From the NCBI GenBank assembly GCA_038501785.1, contig JBAMJR010000156.1, positions 1-64,000 on the forward strand: a stretch of DNA of 64,000 nt. Reading direction: 5' to 3'. The stretch's first letter is position 1; each line of letters opens with the position of its first letter. Positions 23,954-34,060 of the stretch are shown here, one piece after another. A model generated the notes under the pieces. The model did not search any database and had not been told where the DNA came from. It saw only the letters and a list, made by a program, of their open reading frames with translations. The translations under genes and the position numbers were made by a program. This DNA is from Myoxocephalus aenaeus (Eukaryota > Chordata > Actinopteri > Perciformes > Cottidae).

Positions 23954-25324
23954 CTGTTCATTAGTGTTCAATAGACTTGTAAATGACGATGAGCACTTAC
24001 ATTCTTGTGTGAAATTGGAGTGGGCCAACAACCCAACAAGTTATTACAATGAAAGTTAATTTTCTCATCAAATATTGTGTATATATTTGATGTGTATGGA
24101 CATATAGTATATTTAGAACTTAACAAATTATTCTCACACAGTGATTACTTTAAAATGAGGAGGAACATCCTCAGCAAGACGGATTGGGTCGATATTAAAT
24201 TCCAAGGCCATACCATGGAGCACCCATGTCAGCAGGATGGCAATAGCTGTGGTGTACTTGTCTTCATGGTAAGATAAATATATATACATTTTTTAATTTA
24301 AATAATGTAATTTACTACCCCCTCTCTCTTTTTGAATGATAGTTATTACAACTTAAAAAAAATAAAATATGCAATATGTTTTTTAGATGGCCAAAGCAGT
24401 GATGGAGGCCTTCCCTGGATCACCTCGCATGGCCTTTGGGACACAATTGGACAACATTGTTGAGGAACGACAAAACATGGCACTTGAATTACTCCGCGCA
24501 TCAGGTGTGTGACAGCTTTTCTTCATATTAATTTATATTGTGATATTGTACTACAAAAGATCTAAAATTTCTATAATTCTTTTCATTAGGTTTTGACATC
24601 GAAACCCAGTGTGCCATGTGTTCTGCAAAAAAGCCACCCACTCCGGGGCCTCCAGTCACTGAATGGGTAAGGTGTTGTTTTAATTCATTTGATTTGTGGA
24701 TCTAAGTTTTAGTTTTGGCATTTTGAAGATTTAATTGACAGTAGACAGGAAATGAGGGGGTAGAGAGAGAATTGGAGCGTTATGTAACAAAAGTCACCAT
24801 CCAGAGTCATATCAATAATCGTGGTTCACCCCTCCGCCACTGGGACACCCCTTGTTTTAATCTTGGCAATGCAAACAAAATGGTTTATTTTGTTTAAAAT
24901 TTGAGGAATGTGTGTATTAAAAAAATAAAAATAAAACATAGGACAAAGAGACTTTATTGTCCATCTGAGCCACTCGGATATGTCCATGTACTCTGCCTTG
25001 CTATTTTATTTGCATTTGTACCATGGCAGCTGTAAAATTCAAATAGTACCTGTGCTATAGTTGATTGTCAGTCAATCAAAATAACATTTTACAAGCGATG
25101 AACATGACAATAAAATGAAACATTTGTTTAGAAAATGAAAAATTGCAAATAGATATGCTATTTGCGTTTAGGGTGAATTCTCAAATTCAATTGTTTCATT
25201 TTTCCTTTTTCAGATTCAGTGTGATGAATGTAACAGGTGGTTCCATACCGACTGCCTGCACATAAACAAAACACAACTAGAACTGATCAAACACTGTGAC
25301 TGGAAATGCATTTTGTGCAAATAA

Positions 25325-25422
25325 ATCAACAAACAGTGTTTCTTATGGTTTTTGGGCTCTTTTTAGATATAGTCCGGTCCTTTTGGGGTTTTTCCATGTG
25401 TCTCGTGTCTCCTGTTGGTCTC
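25325..25422. other. 3' flank of the transposase-like gene
   Basis: Short stretch between the stop codon and the LTR-like block. No AATAAA signal was found here, so the gene may have lost its own 3' end to the LTR insertion. Confidence 0.4.
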
Positions 25423-25861
25423 TGTTACGTGTGTGTTTGTGCGTGCCGTGGGCGTGGCTTACAGCACCTGGGCTCATCTCCACACCTGCACATCATCTCC
25501 ACACCTGTCATCTCACCAAATCCTTCCTGTTAAATACCCCTGGCTTCCATCGCTCCAGTTGCCAGATTATTTCACCATTTCAATTAGTATGTTGACTCTG
25601 GGCCTCTCTTAGTCCTCTCAAAGATGTACCCTACTCTTATGCTTTACATTGTTTTTGACTGTTACTAACTCCTGTTCCCTGTGCCCAGGATTCCGTGCCT
25701 GCATTCCTGCCCAGCCGCCGCGGCTCATGTCACTTCACCGCTCAACATGTATTCAACTCCTGCCATACCCAAATCACCTGTGTTTAGTAAATAAAGTCCA
25801 GTCACCCTAACTTGACGTCCCTGTGTCTGCGCTTGGGCCCAGCCAAAGCCGAATCCTAACA
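25423..25861 (+). mobile_element. LTR-like element (solo LTR, gypsy-type style)
   Basis: It begins TGTTACGTGTG and ends CCGAATCCTAACA (inverted TGTTA/TAACA ends). It has AATAAA at about 25789, followed by a typical fish LTR tail. The flanks do not form a matching target duplication, so the left edge is uncertain. Confidence 0.5.
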
Positions 25862-25884
25862 ATATAACTATTAATATTAATGTA

Positions 25885-27050
25885 CTATTATTAGTATTAT
25901 AATATTAGGTCCTGGGAGTTTGCCCAACCAGTCTACATGTGCTTTGTAGACTTGGAGAAGGCTTTCGACCGGGTCCCTCGGGGGGTTTTGTGGGGGGTGC
26001 TGCGGGAGTATGGGGTGCCGGACCCGTTGGCACGGGCCATCCGGTCTCTGTACGCCTGCAGTAGGAGCTGTGTTCGTATCCTCGGTAGTAAGTCAGACAC
26101 GTTCCCAGTGGGTGTTGGTCTCCGCCAGGGCTGCCCTTTATCACCGGTCCTGTTCCTGACCTTCATGGACAGGATATCTAGGCGCAGCCAGGGGGCGGAG
26201 AAGATCCGGTTCGGGAGTCTTGGGATCGCACCTCTGCTGTTCGCAGATGATGTGGTCCTGTTTGCCTCCTCGGACCGTGACCTCCAGCATCCACTGGGGC
26301 ATTTTGCAGCCGAGTGTGAAGCGGCAGGGATGAGAGTTAGCACCTCCAAATCTGAGGCCATGGTGCTCTGCCGGAAACCGGTGGACTGCTCCCTCCAGGT
26401 GGGGACAAACTGCCTACCCCAAGCGAAGGAGTTCAAGTACCTCGGGGTCTTGTTCACCAGTGAGGGTAAGGTGGAGCGTGAGATCGATAGGCGGATCGGT
26501 GCGGCTGCAGCAGTAAAACAGGCGCTGTACCGATCCGTCTTGGTGAAGAGGGAGCTGAGCCGGAAGGCGAAGCTCTCCATTTACTGGTCGGTCTACGTTC
26601 CAACCCTCACCTATGGTCACGAACTCTGGGTCGTGACCGAAAGAACGAGGTCTCGGCTACAAGCGGCCGAAATGAGCTTCCTCCGTAGGGTGGCCGGGCT
26701 CAGCCTTAGAGATAGGGTAAGGAGCTCGGACATCAGGAGGGAGCTTGGAGTCGAGTCGCTGCTCCTTCGTGTCGAAAGGAGTCAGCTGAGGTGGTTCGGG
26801 CATCTAGTCAGGATGCCTTCTGGACGCCTCCCATTAGAGGTTTTCCAGGCACGTCCAACTGGTAGGAGACCCCGGGGAAGACCGAGGACACGCTGGAGGG
26901 ATTATATCTCCCGGCTGGCCTTGGAACGCCTCGGGATCCCCCAGGATGAGCTGGAAAGTGTTGCGGGTGAGAGGGAAGCCTGGGTCGGTCTGCTGGACCT
27001 GCTGCCACCGCGACCCGACCCCGGATAAGCGGCTGATAATGGATGGATGG
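25885..27050 (+). mobile_element. 5'-truncated Rex3-like RTE LINE with RT open frame
   Basis: An open frame (~25937-27028, 363 residues) carries reverse-transcriptase motifs: FVDLEKAFDRVPR, GLRQGCPLSPVLF, LLFADDVVLFAS (catalytic Asp pair), then FKYLGVLFTSEG and a C-terminal RWFGHLVRMPSGR block. The endonuclease and the front of the RT are missing. The 3' end shows CCGGATAAGCGGCTGATAAT then GGATGGATGGAT repeats, as in Rex3/RTE elements. ATATTAATGTA flanks it at 25874-25884 and 27051-27061, an 11-bp candidate target duplication. The frame is open but incomplete, so it cannot be autonomous. Confidence 0.85.
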
Positions 27051-27176
27051 ATATTAATGTATCTTTGTCCAAAATGACTAAAAAGACAAACACTTCCATT
27101 AAGCTTAATGTGTAGATTCTCAATTTCGGCAATCAATTCAATAATGTCTACGTAATATTATATGACGTCTTAATGG

Positions 27177-27424
27177 ACATAGCAGAGGTCCCCCTGAACA
27201 GTACTGCAGTGGAATTTCAATATACCAATCTAAGGATCTGTTTTTATAGCTGTTTGAATATTGTAAAATGTATCCGTTTGAATATTCATTTAATTCAGGA
27301 TCTCCTTTTCTCTGTGCTTGCGTACCGCCCCCGTCTGGCCCCGTACCGTAACACCTTGAATAGAGGTGCATCTAGAATTGCAACTGAGGCTCACTCGGCG
27401 GATGTGGGCTCACTTGACCGCAGT
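27177..27424 (-). repeat. Right inverted repeat of the 12.4-kb element
   Basis: Reverse complement of 15026-15275 with about 20-25 differences. Its outer end ACTGCGGTCAAGTG is at 27424. Confidence 0.85.
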
Positions 27425-27524
27425 CTCCTACTGCAGCAGACCTGCCCTCTTCCTAATGAATATCTGCTCTCTCGTTCACATGCCTCATTGTCAGTGAGGC
27501 AAACCCATTCAAAACATCCCAAAT

Positions 27525-27960
27525 GAAACTACGTGATATTACAGTACTACTGCTAATATGAGAAAGTATCAATAGTATATGATTTATCCTGTTAAACAAG
27601 ATTAATTCAATTAATCAAACTATTTCCAATAGGTTTGGTTTTCCCAACAATATTAATGAATGATTGAATATGAATGATCTGTATCACTTTATTCTGCACA
27701 TTTCCTGCTTTTCAATAAAGACAACTCTGCATGTGAAGTGTGTTTGCTTCATTCTCTATAGAAAGTTGACTTTGAGTGTTTTCATGTGTTTCATCACCTT
27801 AGTTCCATCACTGTTATCAAAACATACTCTAAATCAATCAATGAAGTCTACATCATCATGTATTTGTTGATTATATGTATTTTTATTACACTGAATCAAT
27901 GTAAAGGTATCAAATAACTGTAGTAGTATGTTATTCATTCATTTGAAAGCCTGATTGAAA
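27525..27960 (+). pseudogene. 3' UTR remnant of a beta-prism gene paralogue (inverted)
   Basis: Its reverse complement matches the 3' flank of the minus-strand beta-prism gene at 34870-35200 (shared TCAATAAAGACAACTCTGCA and AAAGTTGACTTTGAGTGTT). Poly(A) signal AATAAA is near 27715. No coding part remains upstream; it meets the 12.4-kb element's flank instead. Confidence 0.6.
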
Positions 27961-28249
27961 ATACAACAGACTTGTTAACATGCCTGCCATTGTCAGAGAG
28001 GCAAACCCATGTCCAAACAGAGAAAATGTTGCAATTTCCCAAATGAAGAAATAACTTCTTCCTCTTTCACAGACAGCTTTCTTCTTTGTAAGGCTCCAGT
28101 TGACCCCGATATTAAAGGCTGCTTCGTCTTGTGTAACATCTTTGAACTTTCTAATGATCTCTTTATGCTCTTTATCACCACTACAGTTACTACTACCTTA
28201 CTACTGCTATAATGCTAAGCTACTACTGCTGTAGAGGCTCTAACCTTAA

Positions 28250-28685
28250 CCAATGTAAGTATTACATGTGTTTGGATGCGTGTTCTACAAACAAATCCAC
28301 TGTCCAATGCGCTGTGCCTCTTTGATCCATTTATTCCGTGTTAGTGAAGCATAGCATGAATCTTACATGTTGCAGCACAACTCAGGATACCACAAGACAG
28401 GATAACGTTGACACGACCACGGTCAAAAACTATTTTGTTTCTCATCCACACACCTGTTCTCATTAGCAGGCACTTACCGGTATGCCAGTTCACATGAATG
28501 TGCCACCCTGTGTTCAGATGTAGGAACTACATGTCCCAATTCCCCCTGTGTTTCCCTCAAAGATAAAAGAAAGCAACAAAACTACATTATGGCTCCAACA
28601 ACTGCTACTACCAGCCTACTAGATTGTAAAGCCCTCTGAGGCAAATTTGTGATTTTGGGCTATACAAAATAAATTGAATTGAATA
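28250..28685. repeat. Dispersed repeat followed by an L2-type LINE 3' tail
   Basis: 28250-28610 matches 23027-23420 without the U2-like centre. 28622-28685 is a LINE end with AGATTGTAAAGCCCTCTGAG and a terminal AATAAATTGAATTGAA. Confidence 0.7.
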
Positions 28686-29420
28686 CTACTGCTACAACTA
28701 CAAGTATACTACTGCTACTACTACTAGTCTACTACTGCTACAATACTAGGTAACTACTGCTACACTACTAGGTTACTACTGCTACAATACTACACTGCTA
28801 CTGATACAATACTAGTCTATTACTGCTACAATACCAGGTAACTACTTCTAGCCTACTACTGTTACAATACTATGCTACAACTAATACTTCTAGCCTAATA
28901 CTTCTACTACTGGACTACTACTGCTACAACTACAAGTCTACTACTGCTACTACTACTAGTCTACTACTGCTACACTACGAGACTACTACTGCTACTACTA
29001 CTAGTCTACTAATGCTACAATACTAGTCTACTACTGCTTCACTACAAGACTACTACTGCTACAATACTAGTCTATTACTGCTACACTACTAGGTTACTAC
29101 TGCTACTACTACTAGTCTACTAATGCTACAATACTAGTCTACTACTGCTTCACTACAAGGCTACTACTGCTACAATACTAGTCTATTACTGCTACACTAC
29201 TAGGTTACTACTGCTACAATACTACACTGCTATTGATACAATACTAGTCTATTACTGCTACAATACCAGGTAACTACTGCTACTAGCCTAGAACTGTTAC
29301 AATACTAGACTACAACTGTTACTACTAGCCTAGTACTTATACTACTACCACCCTACTACCGCTACAATACTAGGCTACTATATATATATATATATATACT
29401 TCTACTACTATAGCTTCTTG
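28686..29420 (+). repeat. Minisatellite of TACTACTGCTACAATACTAG units
   Basis: About 22-bp degenerate units with CTAC trinucleotide richness, ending in a short (TA)n at about 29380-29398. The shorter duplicate is at 48105-48390. Reverse-complement arrays occur at 43990-44280 and 62835-63125. Confidence 0.9.
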
Positions 29421-30087
29421 TGCTACTACTACTGCTAATACCGCGACCAAGGAAGTAGGCTGTTAAAATTCTTTACTTCGGCCGAAGTAAAAGTAACATT
29501 ACTAATGCCACTGTAAAAAATACTGTGTTACAAGTAATGCATTGAAAAGGTTGTGTTAAAATGTAGGATACTTAACATATTAAAAGTTGGCTACTAAATG
29601 TAGAAAAATTTCTTGTTTCCGACTATTATTTATAGGAGTCTCTCCTTAAACTGGAGTTTAAGGAGAGACTCCAGTTCAGGGGTAATACAGTCAGTCTTGG
29701 ATTTTCTTGTTTAAAATTCTGCAGTTTTTGATGTTCATATTTCATTTCTGTGTTTGTGTACTTTTACTCTTTCACCCAGACAGTACGCTACTGTGAAATG
29801 TACGACAGCAATTTACTTGCTAATTGCTGCCAGCCAGTTACATATCACAGTGTTCTTGTTACAGTGCAGGATGTTCACTGTTGTAGTTGGTTAAGGTGGA
29901 GCTCATTTTGAACTTTCATTATGGATGGTATTTTATTACTTTACATCTGTTGTATTTCAGTTGAATGGCAGATAAGAACAGTACTCCGAGGGCAGTGAAA
30001 AATACTTTTTGGGGTATAATATTTCTTGTCTCGGGTTATGGTGACGCTGTGGCATCACTCCTGTCTCCATAGTGTTTTTTGCTGAGT
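29421..30087. other. Non-coding stretch before the solo LTR
   Basis: 29421-29930 is shared with 48400-48832; 29931-30087 is unique to unit A. A small inverted pair CTCCTTAAACTGGAGTTTAAGG lies at about 29641-29662. No gene seen. Confidence 0.5.
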
Positions 30088-30576
30088 TGTCACACCGCGG
30101 TGAGGTTTGTCTTGTCTTGGGGTTTTTGTCTCGTAACTTCCTGTTTTATTTTGAAGTCTAAACTCTCCTCTCGTTTCAGGTCACTTGCCCTTCCTCATGT
30201 GTCACCGGTCTGATTGTCTCCCCTGATCCCTGATTGGTTCCACCTGTTCCCCATTACCCTCATGTGCTTATAGTCTGCGTCTTCCCTTTGTCCTGTGCCA
30301 AAGTGTTTCGTCTCACGTCCGATCACGGAAGCCAGTCTTGACCACAGATACCAAGTCTTAGTTTGTAAGTTTTGTGCTACCTCGCTAGAGTGATTTTTTG
30401 TTGTGACTTTCTTAGTCCCGCTTTTGTTTTCCTAGTTCTTAGTTTTATCTTTTGTCGTCATAGTGCGTTTAGTTTTACCTAGCCTCCACCTCTTAGGAGG
30501 GTTTTTTGTTATCTCAATAAAAGTCTACCCACTGACACCTCAGCATCTGAGTCCTGATTGGATTCCCGGCCTGACA
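30088..30576 (+). mobile_element. Solo LTR with 5-bp target duplication
   Basis: The 489-bp block starts TGTCACACCGC and ends CCCGGCCTGACA, with AATAAA at about 30517. TGAGT flanks it at 30083-30087 and 30577-30581. No internal retroelement domain remains, as expected after LTR-LTR recombination. Confidence 0.9.
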
Positions 30577-30811
30577 TGAGTCCCCTCATTGTCTCTGTGG
30601 TTGTTCTCGAGGCTTCACCTGTACATTCACGTGTCGTGCTTGAACTGTCTTTTGTATTTTGGGGCTTTTTAAATCTAGATTAAACATGTCAATTAACTTT
30701 GGTCTTTGAAAACCGCTAATAAACAAAACAATGTAACGGGCAGGTTTAAAACATGGACATTGACCATTTCTGCAACTTGTTTTATCTCCATGTTTGTGTT
30801 CTGCTTCACAG

Positions 30812-30977
30812 AGCCTGGGTACGTGGCTACAGTTTCTGCTCTGGTCCAATCAGCCGTCACCTTGCTGAATGAGCTGCACTCTCTGCCCAGGAGGTCAGTG
30901 AGGCCGTCTTCTCTTCATAAACGGGGAGATTTGGTGAAGTCGTTCTGTCTCTTCCTCCTTTCTTCAAGCATCCTCCC

Positions 30978-31015
<38 letters not shown>

Positions 31016-31126
31016 GCTCTGGACAGGGGAGGTGCGTACACTCCAGGAGCTGCCTTCCATAAAACCAGTCTCCTCAACCGCCTCCACAACCACAGCATCA
31101 AGTTCTCAGTCAGGAACGAGCAGTAG
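30812..31126 (+). pseudogene. sccpdh: Last two exons of saccharopine dehydrogenase-like oxidoreductase (partial)
   Basis: Exon 30812-30893 encodes EPGYVATVSALVQSAV then TLLNELHSLPR. Exon 31027-31126 encodes GGAYTPGAAFHKTSLLNRL through IKFSVRNEQ and the stop TAG. The splice phase (AG|G) fits. Both match the C-terminus of vertebrate SCCPDH (GYVATPIAMVQ, GGVxTPGAAF). No other SCCPDH exon was found upstream, where repeats and a solo LTR lie, and the block is absent from duplication unit B. It is either the distant 3' end of a gene whose other exons lie outside the window, or an orphan fragment; the second is favoured because tlr5 and the 12-kb transposon occupy the upstream DNA. The intron contains a (TC)n microsatellite at ~30983-31012. 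Confidence 0.75.
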
Positions 31127-31637
31127 TCGGAGTCAGTGGTTCTAATCCGGCAGCTTCTCCTGTCCTCTCCGTCAGTTAGCTGTCCGTTCTGTGTGTCTGC
31201 ACACCTGGTGTTCATACGCACCTCTGATGGGAGACGCACACTATTCCAGCCAATCAGCACCTTCGGTCTGAGGGTGAGTTGTATAGATGAAGAAAGAGAA
31301 AAGCAGCTGGAGCCAGGGGGAGGGTTCATATATGTTTTCATCTGTGTTAATTGTCGAGTTGAAATATGAACACTCTGTCTGCTAAATCTCTGACTCCAAC
31401 GTAACCGTAACCACTGTAAAGGTCGTCCAGCAACATTACTGGTGGTGGAGCCAAGTAATTCAAAGACAATATTTCTTTGAAACGATGACAATGTACGGTC
31501 ACAAAAAACATATCAAGATTTGGAGAATCTTGCCTTATGGAGGTGAAATTGACCAACTACAATTCTAAGATTGGTCATAGGTTTATCATTACATTAAAAT
31601 TGAGGTATCATATCTTCAGGTGTATTTATGTAGTTTA

Positions 31638-32657
31638 AAGGGCTGCAACAACGAATCGATAAAATCGTTAATAAATCGATTATCAAAAGAGTTGGCAATG
31701 AATTTCATTATCCATCCGTTGTGTCGCGCGACTATTACAGTAGTCAATAAGTCGCGGAGGAAAAAAAAGAGCGGAGCAGAGCAACTGGCCTGCCAGCGTT
31801 TCTGAGATTGGAGTGAGACACAGAGAAAAGCTGAGGTCGTGATCTTTGCAATAAAACATCTTTGATGTGACGTGTCGAGTCTTGGCCAATCAGCGTTAAG
31901 ATGTCTACAGACAGTGTCTTCATTTCCCTCAAACTTGTTTTTAATGGAAGCTAGTCAGCTTGCTATCACGTTAGCTAACTTGTTTAAAGTTACTTTATGT
32001 TCCGTTACAGTTCAGTCTTGCTTGGAAACAACCGTAACGTGATGAAACATGGCGTAACCCCCCGGTCTGGTTCAGTTCACGCAGTCACTCGTTAACGTTA
32101 AACCGGCACACCGGAGGATCTGGCTGCAGGTTGTTGTTTTTTTTACTCAAAGTAGTATGAATCAAATCACGTAGTTGGGCTTAGCCAACAACGTGATTTC
32201 GTGGTCATAAGAGGCCCAGAATGAAATGGTTTAAGGAAGAGGACGCTGTATATGCAGCTTAATGCAGGGCTGAGATGAAGTGGAGCTGGGCCTGAAGGTG
32301 GAGGTCAAAACAGACGTGAAAGGAGCAGTACAGCTTCCCACTGTCCCAGTGTTTCATACATATTGATAAAGCAGGGTATGTAAAAGCAGCCTCTGCTCCA
32401 AGGAGATCAATTACAGTAAAAATGGCTCACATTTGGCAGATGTAAAGCATACATGTGTATGTTTTTTGTGTTAGTCCATTTTTATTTTTTTTATTAACAG
32501 CTCAGGGATATTCACGGAGCAACCTGTTTGTGCACTGTCCGTTCGGTTTTTGAATAAAGGGTTAGAAATTAATGTTTTTTTATCCGATTCATCGATTAAT
32601 CGAAAAAATAATCAGCCGATTAATCGATTATTAAAATAATTGTTAGTTGCAGCCCTA
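31638..32657. mobile_element. Non-autonomous hAT element (~1.0 kb)
   Basis: Terminal inverted repeats AAGGGCTGCAAC (left) and TAGGGCTGCAAC (right, reverse-complemented), followed inward by ATCGATT-rich arms. Flanks GTAGTTTA (31630-31637) and GTAGTATA (32658-32665) form an 8-bp target duplication with one mismatch. No transposase sequence. Only its right part, from 32228, is present in unit B (52416-52844). Confidence 0.85.
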
Positions 32658-32902
32658 GTAGTATAGTATTATATAGTTATAGAATGTCCAAACTTCTCTA
32701 AGGCTGCAGTCTTCCTCCTACATGAACTAAACCCTTTTCTGCCACCAGGTGGCAGTGTTTCCTCTGCTCCTCATTCCAGACTAGCATTCCCAACATGACA
32801 GTAGAGGTCATTTGGGGCCTGAGAGGATGCAGCCAGTGGCATCATAACAAATATATAGACATGACGATCTGGAGAAATGGGGATGGGATACCGAGAGAGG
32901 AG

Positions 32903-34060
32903 TTTTTTTTTTTTTTTTTTTGGGAGTAGTGAGATGCAGCAATTGAATCTGGATCAATTAAAGGCAGCAGCAAACAGAAAAGTCTTCAATCTGGACCTGC
33001 AGCTTTCAGGAACCTTGTTCCAGATATGTGGAGCAGAAAAGCTGAACGCTGCTTCTCCATGTTTAGTTCTGACTCTTGGAACAGAAAGTAGACCCGTCCC
33101 AGACCACCTGAGTGGCCGGGATGGTTCATAAGGTAGACTAGTCCCAGACCACCTGAGGGGTCAGGATGGTTCATAAGGTAGACTAGTCCCAGACCACCTG
33201 AGGGGTCAGGATGGTTCATAAGGTAGACCAGCAGATCACAAACATCCTTAGGCCCTAAACCATTCAGTGCTTTATAAACCAGCAGCAGGATTTTAAAGTA
33301 AATTCTTTGTTTGACAGGAAGCCAGTGCAAAGACCTCAGAACTGGAGTGAAGTGATCCACTTTCCTGGTCTTAGTGAGGACTCGAGCTGCAGCGTTCTGA
33401 ATCAGCTGCAGCTTTCTGATTGACTTTTTACAGAGGCCTGTGAACACACCGTTACAGTAGTCCAGTCTACTGAAGATAAATGACCTGTGAACACACCGTT
33501 ACAGTAGTCCAGTCTACTGAAGATAAATGCATGGACAAGTTTCTCCAAATCCCGTTGAGACATAAGTCCTCTAACTCTTGATATATTCTTCAGGTGGTAG
33601 TAGGCTGATTTTGTAATTGTCTTGATATGGCTGTTCAGGTTGAGGTCTGAATCCATAACTACACCTGGATTTCTGGCTTGGTTTGAGGTTTTTAACATCA
33701 GTGATTGAGCTGAGCGCTCACTTTCAATCGTTCGTCCTTGGGACCAAAAACAATTACTTCTGTTTTATCTTTATTTAATTGTTGAAAATTCTGGCACATC
33801 CAGTTATTGATTTCTTCAATGCATTTAGCCACTCCTTGTATAGGATCATAGTCCCCTGGTGATACAGTTATGTTACCCAGCCCTTGTATGGGACTGTAGT
33901 CCCCTGGTGATATAGTTATGTAGATTTGTGTGTCATCTGCACAATTATGATAACACACTTTGTTGTTTTTCATAATCTGAGCCAGTGGAAGCATGTAGAT
34001 GTTGAACAGAAGAGGCCCCAGTATTGAGCCTCGGGGAACACCACATGTCATCCTAGTCAG
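32903..34060 (-). mobile_element. L2/CR1-group LINE, RT and 3' domain fragment (unit A)
   Basis: The minus strand carries the RT motifs GVPRGSILGPLLFNIYMLPL and CADDTQIYITI, then SAYYHLKNISRVRGLMSQ and SRLDYCNGVFTG, with frameshifts. The 3' end has a run of 18-19 T (plus strand) at about 32904-32922. Internal short duplications: SPGDYSPIQG/SPGDYDPIQG, a doubled 45-bp block near 33440-33525, and three copies of a ~42-bp unit at 33091-33228 (two in unit B). Dead element. Confidence 0.85.

Larger units (their letters stand above)
18278..25324 (+). pseudogene. MULE-like transposase fused to Ulp1 protease and PHD finger (frameshifted)
   Basis: Exons by splice sites and phase: ~18278-18468, 18634-18741, 19244-19321, 19594-20747, 20835-21054, 21405-21570, 21688-21770, 21881-22057, 22193-22300, a degenerate piece ~22433-22550, 22676-22744, 22849-22943, 24142-24268, 24387-24504, 24590-24666, 25214-25324. 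The order is: acidic linker; zinc-binding region (FTCFASCRFKGC...LHN) like a WRKY/FLYWCH-type DNA-binding head; DDE-like core with YLDATG and MIICDGS, then RCLSHIMKN; Ulp1/C48 protease with H (QTHWKLL), D (VHLIDP), Q and C (QQDGNSCG); and a PHD finger (CAMC...CDEC...FHTDC...CILC) ending in TAA. Two compensating frameshifts lie between ~20030 and 20262 (the local frame stops at 20187), with further shifts near 18405 and 22445, so it is probably inactive. The family is inferred from motifs; KDZ/Zisupton-type elements also carry Ulp1 domains and are the main alternative. Confidence 0.7.
15026..27424 (+). mobile_element. Large DNA transposon bounded by ~250-bp inverted repeats, with a MULE-like gene
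   Basis: The outer ends read ACTGCGG[C/T]CAAGTGAGCC on the left (15026) and on the right reverse-complemented (27424). About 250 bp are shared at roughly 90% identity. Inside lies a many-exon transposase-like gene (18278-25324) on the plus strand. Long terminal inverted repeats are typical of Mutator-like elements. The flanking 8-mers CTCCTCCC and CTCCTACT agree at six of eight positions, a weak candidate target duplication. LINE tails, an LTR and an RTE fragment are nested inside. An alternative is that two copies of one short repeat happen to flank the gene in opposite orientation. Confidence 0.55.

Noticed and set aside
27138..27526. Open frames within the right inverted repeat (and 14852-15258 on the left)
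   Set aside because: Non-coding inverted-repeat sequence; the frames differ between the two arms.
28009..28212. 67-codon frame conserved in both units (also 47426-47629)
   Set aside because: Conserved only because the DNA is duplicated; it runs into a CTACTACT repeat and has no initiation context or domain.
32877..33131. 84-codon plus frame with QLNLDQLKAAANRKVFNLDL
   Set aside because: Antisense of the LINE ORF2 C-terminus (minus strand APHIWNK, RLKTFLF); a common spurious fish protein.
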